Assembly: GCA_937871705.1 (NCBI GenBank)
Contig: CALMOO010000635.1
Span: 1 to 9,185, forward strand
Source of the DNA: an uncultured Hymenobacter sp.
GTDB lineage: Bacteria > Bacteroidota > Bacteroidia > Cytophagales > Hymenobacteraceae
Length of the DNA: 9,185 bases
Direction: 5' to 3'
Part shown: positions 5,362 through 9,185 of the stretch, in pieces
How the letters are laid out: each line of letters opens with the position of its first letter
Numbering within the stretch: the first letter of the stretch is position 1
The notes under the pieces: model-generated
Told to the model about the DNA's origin: nothing
Database searches by the model: none
Seen by the model: only the letters and a program-made list of their open reading frames with translations
Translations under genes and position numbers: made by a program

Positions 5362-8043
5362 ATGAAACTTGCTACTGCTTCACTGGGCCTGTTGCTGCTG
5401 GCCGCCACTGGTGCCCAGAGCCTGCTCGCTACGCGCCCTACCCCCCTTACGGCTAGCAAAGCCGCCGACTACCCTTTTCAAAACCCTGACTTGCCCATCG
5501 ACCAGCGGGTGGATGACTTAGTAGGCCGCCTGACGATGCCCGAAAAGGTGTCGCAGATGCTGAACAACTCGCCGGCCATCGACCGGCTGGGCATTCCGGC
5601 CTACAACTGGTGGAATGAAGCGCTGCACGGCGTGGCTCGCACCAGCATGAAAACCACGGTGTTTCCGCAAGCTATTGGCATGGCGGCGACCTTTGATAAG
5701 GACGCCATGCTCCAGATGGCGACCATCACCTCCGACGAGGCCCGGGCAGTGCATCAGGAGTTTGTAAGGCGCGGCGAGCGCGGCATTTACCAGGGACTGA
5801 CCTTCTGGACGCCCAACATCAACATCTTCCGCGACCCGCGGTGGGGTAGGGGCCAGGAAACCTACGGCGAAGACCCGTACCTAACCGGTCAGATGGGCTC
5901 GGCGCTAGTAAAAGGCTTCCAAGGCGACGACCCTAAGTACTTGAAAGTGACGGCTTGCGCCAAGCACTTTGCCGTGCACAGCGGCCCCGAGCAGAGCCGC
6001 CACGTGTTCAACGCTCAAATCAGTGACTACGACTTGTGGGACACCTACTTGCCGGCCTTCCGCGACCTGATTGTGGATGCCAAAGTGGCCGGCGTGATGT
6101 GCGCCTACAACGCCTACGCCAACCAGCCTTGCTGCGGCAGCGACATCTTGATGACCAACATCTTGTACAAGAAGTGGAATTTCAAGGGCTACGTCACCTC
6201 TGACTGCGGCGGGCTCGACGACTTTTGGCAGCGCCACAAAACCGACCCAGACGCGGCCACCGCCGCGGCCGATGCCCTGCTGCACGGCACCGATATTGAG
6301 TGTGGTGGCCCGCCTGGCACCTACGGTTCGCTGCTAGAAGCGGTGCAGAAGAAGCTCGTCACCGAGCAGCAGCTGGACGTGTCGGTGAAGCGGCTCTACA
6401 AAATCCGCTTTCAGCTAGGCATGTTCGACCCGGTGGAGCGCGTGAAGTACGCCCAGATTCCGATGAGCGTGGTGGAGAGTGCGCCGCATCAGGCCCACGC
6501 CCTCAAGATGGCCCGCGAGTCGGTGGTGCTGCTCAAGAATGAGAAGAACACCCTGCCGCTGCGCAAAAACCTCAAAAAAATAGCGGTGCTCGGTCCCAAC
6601 GCCGATAATGAAAGCGTGCAGCTCGGCAATTACAACGGCTTCCCTACCGACATCGTGACGCCGCTCGAAGGCATCAAGGCCAAGCTAGGTAAGGACACGG
6701 AGGTGACGTACGTGCAAGGTGTAGACTACGCCAGCAACACCGTGTACGAGCCGCTGGATATCAACAAAAACCTGAGCTACAACGGCCAGCGCGGCTTCCA
6801 CGCCGAGTACTTCAAGGGCACTAACCTGGAAGGCACGCCCGTAGCCACGCGCCAGGAAGACGGCCTGAACCGCTACCTCCCCAATGTGAAAATGGAGATT
6901 GTGCCGGGCCTACCCTCCGAAAATATTTCGGCTCGCTACGTCACCACGTTCACCCCCGAAAAGACCGAAGAACTGGCCCTGCAAATCACCGGCGACGACG
7001 GCTACCGCCTATTCGTAGACAACAAGCTGGTGATGGACTTTTGGAACGGCCACGGCGTTTCGACCAATGAGCATATTCTGAACGTGACGGCCGGCCAGAA
7101 AATCGAACTCAAGATTGAGTACGTCCAGAACGTCAGCCGCACCATTCTCAAGTTTACCGGCGCGCACATCGTGCCGATGAATGCGGCCAACATCCTAGCC
7201 AAAGTAAAGGATGCCGACGCCATCATCTTCGTGGGCGGCATCTCGCCTAAGCTGGAAGGCGAGGAAATGAATGTGAAAGTACCCGGCTTCAGCGGCGGCG
7301 ACCGCACCAGCATTGCCCTGCCCACCGTGCAAACCGACCTGATGAAGGTGCTGCACACCACGGGCAAGCCAGTGGTATTCGTGATGATGACTGGCAGCGC
7401 CATCGCTACCCCCTGGGAAGCCGCCAACCTGCCCGCTATCGTGAACAGCTGGTACGGCGGCCAGGCGGCCGGCACGGCGCTGGCCGATGTATTGTTCGGC
7501 GACTACAACCCCTCGGGCCGCTTGCCTGTGACGTTCTACAAGTCGGAAACCCAGCTGCCCGCCTTCGATAACTACAGCATGGAAGGCCGCACGTACCGCT
7601 ATTTCAAAGGGGCACCGCTCTACCCCTTTGGCCATGGCCTAAGCTATACATCCTTTAAATACAGCAACTTGAAAGTGCTGTCGAAGCCGCAGACTGGCAA
7701 GCCCATCACCGTGAGCGTAGAGGTGCAGAACACCGGCCAGCGTGCCGGCGACGAAGTGGTGCAGCTCTACGTGAAGCACCCCGGCGTGCAGAGCCGGGTA
7801 GCGCTGCACGCGCTCGAAGGTTTCCGCCGCATCACACTGCCCGTGGGGGCAAAGAAGACGCTTCAATTCACCCTGACGCCACGCCAGTTGTCGCGGCTCG
7901 ATGCGCAGGCGCAGCGGGCAGAGCTAGCTGAGAAGGTGCAGCTCTTCGTAGGCGGCGGGCAGCCACTAGCGGCTGACGTTGCGACGGGCAAAGTTTTGAA
8001 AACGGACGTGGCCCTGACCGGCGCCCGTGTGGTAATAGACTAA
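5362..8043 (+). CDS. GH3 beta-xylosidase (xylan 1,4-beta-xylosidase type) with PA14 insertion, secreted
   Basis: A retaining GH3 exo-glycosidase that most likely releases xylose from the non-reducing end of xylo-oligosaccharides. The ATG at 5362 gives 893 residues starting MKLATASLGLLLLAATGA, a clear signal peptide; a TTG ten codons upstream (5332) would bury it behind extra hydrophobic residues. Residue numbers are from the ATG. The TIM barrel (about 35-360) carries NWWNEALHGVAR, typical of xylosidase-type GH3, then FRDPRWGRGQETYGEDPYL, KHFAVHSGPE, and the nucleophile Asp281 in GYVTSDCGGL. The alpha/beta sandwich begins near 380 (ARESVVLLKN). It is interrupted at about 475-602 by a PA14 domain (FHAEYFKGTNLEG, ITGDDGYRLFVDNKLV), then resumes with LEGEEMNV, which likely supplies the acid/base Glu, and GGDRTSIALP. 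A fibronectin-III-like domain (about 780-865) ends the protein. Beta-glucosidase or arabinofuranosidase activity cannot be excluded; the GH43/GH8 neighbours favour xylan. It is separated from the preceding GH43 by 143 bp and a strong palindrome. Confidence 0.9.
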   Translation: MKLATASLGLLLLAATGAQSLLATRPTPLTASKAADYPFQNPDLPIDQRVDDLVGRLTMPEKVSQMLNNSPAIDRLGIPAYNWWNEALHGVARTSMKTTVFPQAIGMAATFDKDAMLQMATITSDEARAVHQEFVRRGERGIYQGLTFWTPNINIFRDPRWGRGQETYGEDPYLTGQMGSALVKGFQGDDPKYLKVTACAKHFAVHSGPEQSRHVFNAQISDYDLWDTYLPAFRDLIVDAKVAGVMCAYNAYANQPCCGSDILMTNILYKKWNFKGYVTSDCGGLDDFWQRHKTDPDAATAAADALLHGTDIECGGPPGTYGSLLEAVQKKLVTEQQLDVSVKRLYKIRFQLGMFDPVERVKYAQIPMSVVESAPHQAHALKMARESVVLLKNEKNTLPLRKNLKKIAVLGPNADNESVQLGNYNGFPTDIVTPLEGIKAKLGKDTEVTYVQGVDYASNTVYEPLDINKNLSYNGQRGFHAEYFKGTNLEGTPVATRQEDGLNRYLPNVKMEIVPGLPSENISARYVTTFTPEKTEELALQITGDDGYRLFVDNKLVMDFWNGHGVSTNEHILNVTAGQKIELKIEYVQNVSRTILKFTGAHIVPMNAANILAKVKDADAIIFVGGISPKLEGEEMNVKVPGFSGGDRTSIALPTVQTDLMKVLHTTGKPVVFVMMTGSAIATPWEAANLPAIVNSWYGGQAAGTALADVLFGDYNPSGRLPVTFYKSETQLPAFDNYSMEGRTYRYFKGAPLYPFGHGLSYTSFKYSNLKVLSKPQTGKPITVSVEVQNTGQRAGDEVVQLYVKHPGVQSRVALHALEGFRRITLPVGAKKTLQFTLTPRQLSRLDAQAQRAELAEKVQLFVGGGQPLAADVATGKVLKTDVALTGARVVID

Positions 8044-8060
8044 GCTTACAAGTTCCCAAT

Positions 8061-8151
8061 TGTCTGTCGTGCTGACGAAAGAAGCATCCTATCAGGGTAG
8101 AACGGCTCGGCCAAACCTGATAGGATGCTTCCTTCGTCAGCATGACAGACG
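8061..8151. repeat. Long imperfect inverted repeat (36-nt arms, 19-nt loop), REP- or MITE-like
   Basis: The left arm 8061-8096 and right arm 8116-8151 are reverse complements except at three positions: an internal A/C pair, an internal G/T pair and the outermost T/G pair. The loop is 8097-8115. Read inward, both arms begin TGTC or CGTC and contain TGCTGACGAA, GAAGCATC and CTATCAGG. Each arm also has a smaller inverted repeat, (A/G)TGCT-N9-AGCAT (8069-8087 and 8125-8143), so the unit could fold as one long hairpin or two small ones, as in paired REP elements. It encodes no protein. I see no clear target-site duplication. Dispersal elsewhere in the genome is inferred from its form, not shown. 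Confidence 0.8.
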
Positions 8152-8177
8152 GAGAATTATTGGCTGCCTACCCCAGC

Positions 8178-8215
8178 AAAAAGCCCTGCTTCCAACTAAG
8201 GAAGCAGGGCTTTTT
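8178..8215. terminator. Bidirectional intrinsic terminator between GH3 and aldolase genes
   Basis: A perfect 16-bp stem: AAAAAGCCCTGCTTCC (8178-8193) pairs with 8200-8215 around a 6-nt loop AACTAA. The GC-rich core is flanked by five A on the left and five T on the right, so RNA from either strand ends in a U tract. It lies 134 bp past the GH3 stop and 24 bp past the convergent aldolase stop, and would serve both. Confidence 0.9.
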
Positions 8216-8239
8216 AATAACCAAGTAAGGCGTGGCCGA

Positions 8240-9185
8240 CTAGGGGCGGCGGTTCACGGCGTTGAGGTCTTCGAAGGCCTCTTTCAGGCGGGCCGAGAAG
8301 GTTTTTTCGCCTTCGCGCAGCCATACGCGGGGGTCGTAGTATTTCTTGTTGGGCGAGTCAGGGCCGTTCGGGTTGCCGATTTGGCCTTGCAGATACGGCT
8401 CGTTCTTGACGTAGTAGTTCTTAATGCCTTCCCACAGCGCCCACTGCAAGTCGGTGTCAATGTTCATCTTGATGGCGCCATAGCTGATGGCCTCGCGGAT
8501 TTCGGCCTGGCTCGAACCCGAGCCGCCGTGAAATACGAAGTCGATAGGCAGCTCAGCCTCAATGTGATGCTTCTCGCGCAAGAACACCTGCGAGTTGTGC
8601 AGAATGACGGGCTGGAGCTTCACATTGCCGGGCTTGTACACGCCGTGTACGTTGCCAAAAGCCGCCGCGATGGTGAAGCGCGGGCTCACTTCGCTCAGCT
8701 GCTCGTAAGCGTAGGCCACTTCCTCGGGCTGGGTGTAGAGCTTGCTCGAATCGACGTCGGAGTTATCTACGCCGTCTTCTTCGCCGCCGGTCACGCCGAG
8801 CTCGATTTCGAGCGTCATGCCGATTTTGGCCATGCGGGCCAGGTAGTGCTTGCAGGTTTCGATGTTCTCCTCAATCGGCTCCTCCGACAGGTCGAGCATG
8901 TGCGAGCTGAACAGCGGCTGGCCGTGCTCGGCGAAGAATTTCTCGCCCGCGTCGAGCAGGCCGTCAATCCAAGGCAGGAGCTTTTTGGCCGCGTGGTCGG
9001 TGTGCAGAATTACCGATACGCCGTAGGCCTTGGCCATCAGGTGCACGTGGTGCGCGCCCGAAATGCCGCCCGCGATGCTGGCTTGCTGCTTGTCGTTGGC
9101 CAGGCCTTTGCCGGCGAAGAACTGGGCGCCGCCATTAGAGAATTGAATGATAACCGGCGAATTGAGGTCGCGGGCGGTTTCGAGC
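8240..9185 (-). CDS. fbaA: Class II fructose-bisphosphate aldolase, 5' end outside window
   Basis: Cytosolic zinc enzyme of glycolysis and gluconeogenesis that interconverts fructose 1,6-bisphosphate with dihydroxyacetone phosphate and glyceraldehyde 3-phosphate. The frame stays open to the window edge; 314 codons are visible, starting LETARDLNSPVIIQFSNGGA. By alignment from memory with the E. coli FbaA protein, about 46 N-terminal residues are missing. The key residues are present, with E. coli equivalents: Asp63-His64 in LHTDHAAKK (Asp109, His110), Glu128 in MTLEIELG (Glu174), Glu136 in TGGEEDGVD (Glu182), His180 in FGNVHGVYKPG (His226) and His219 in VFHGGSGS (His264). NMKIDTD-type phosphate binding is seen as KMNIDTDLQW. 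The length and C-terminus (YYDPRVWLREGEK, then ARLKEAFEDLNAV) match the long type-A subgroup. The GTG at 9046 is internal, not the start. It converges on the xylan cluster and is probably unrelated to it in regulation. Confidence 0.95.
   Translation of the reverse strand, partial: LETARDLNSPVIIQFSNGGAQFFAGKGLANDKQQASIAGGISGAHHVHLMAKAYGVSVILHTDHAAKKLLPWIDGLLDAGEKFFAEHGQPLFSSHMLDLSEEPIEENIETCKHYLARMAKIGMTLEIELGVTGGEEDGVDNSDVDSSKLYTQPEEVAYAYEQLSEVSPRFTIAAAFGNVHGVYKPGNVKLQPVILHNSQVFLREKHHIEAELPIDFVFHGGSGSSQAEIREAISYGAIKMNIDTDLQWALWEGIKNYYVKNEPYLQGQIGNPNGPDSPNKKYYDPRVWLREGEKTFSARLKEAFEDLNAVNRRP

Noticed and set aside
1..9185. Frequent CTAG tetranucleotide, which many bacteria avoid
   Set aside because: By eye there are about 25 copies, near or slightly below what base composition would predict; ordinary for this GC content and not a signal of transfer.
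1..9185. CRISPR array, tRNA, rRNA, insertion sequence with transposase, or SusC/SusD pair
   Set aside because: No direct repeat series, cloverleaf-forming sequence, transposase reading frame or TonB-dependent transporter motif was seen on either strand.

Overview
The window looks like part of a xylan-degradation gene cluster from a high-GC member of the Bacteroidota, most likely Hymenobacter or a close relative in the Cytophagales. This rests on the combination of secreted glycoside hydrolase (GH) families, signal peptides that leave an N-terminal glutamine, weak or absent Shine-Dalgarno sequences, and a GC content that appears close to 60% by eye. The genus is an inference, because no marker gene is present.

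Positions 1 to about 8043 on the plus strand carry five consecutive carbohydrate-active enzymes. They are: the C-terminal end of a GH43 enzyme with an unassigned beta-sandwich tail; a complete GH8 enzyme of the reducing-end xylose-releasing exo-oligoxylanase (Rex) type; a GH43 beta-xylosidase/arabinofuranosidase with a concanavalin-like C-terminal domain; a GH43 enzyme with a CBM6-like domain; and a large GH3 beta-xylosidase with an inserted PA14 domain. The four complete enzymes have signal peptides. The GH8 and first complete GH43 genes are 15 bp apart and the two GH43 genes 69 bp apart, so these three probably form one transcript. A perfect 32-bp palindrome overlaps the stop codon of the second complete GH43, and 143 bp separate that gene from the GH3 gene, so GH3 may be transcribed separately or expressed at a different level.

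Functionally this is an oligosaccharide-trimming and debranching set. Rex removes xylose from the reducing end, GH3 and GH43 xylosidases act from the non-reducing end, and GH43 arabinofuranosidase-type enzymes can remove arabinose side chains. There is no endo-xylanase, SusC/SusD pair, transporter or regulator in the window; if the locus is a complete polysaccharide utilization locus, those parts lie upstream.

The 196 bp after the GH3 gene hold two inverted repeats: a long, nearly perfect one (36-nt arms, 19-nt loop) that resembles a mobile or REP-like palindromic element, and a perfect 16-bp hairpin with A and T tracts that looks like a bidirectional terminator. On the minus strand, converging on the cluster, is the 5'-truncated gene of a class II fructose-bisphosphate aldolase, an ordinary central-metabolism gene.

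I did not find a wholly new system. The items most worth a second look are the unassigned C-terminal domain of the first enzyme, the long inverted repeat after GH3, the palindrome at the GH43/GH3 junction, and the cysteine cluster in the GH8 enzyme.
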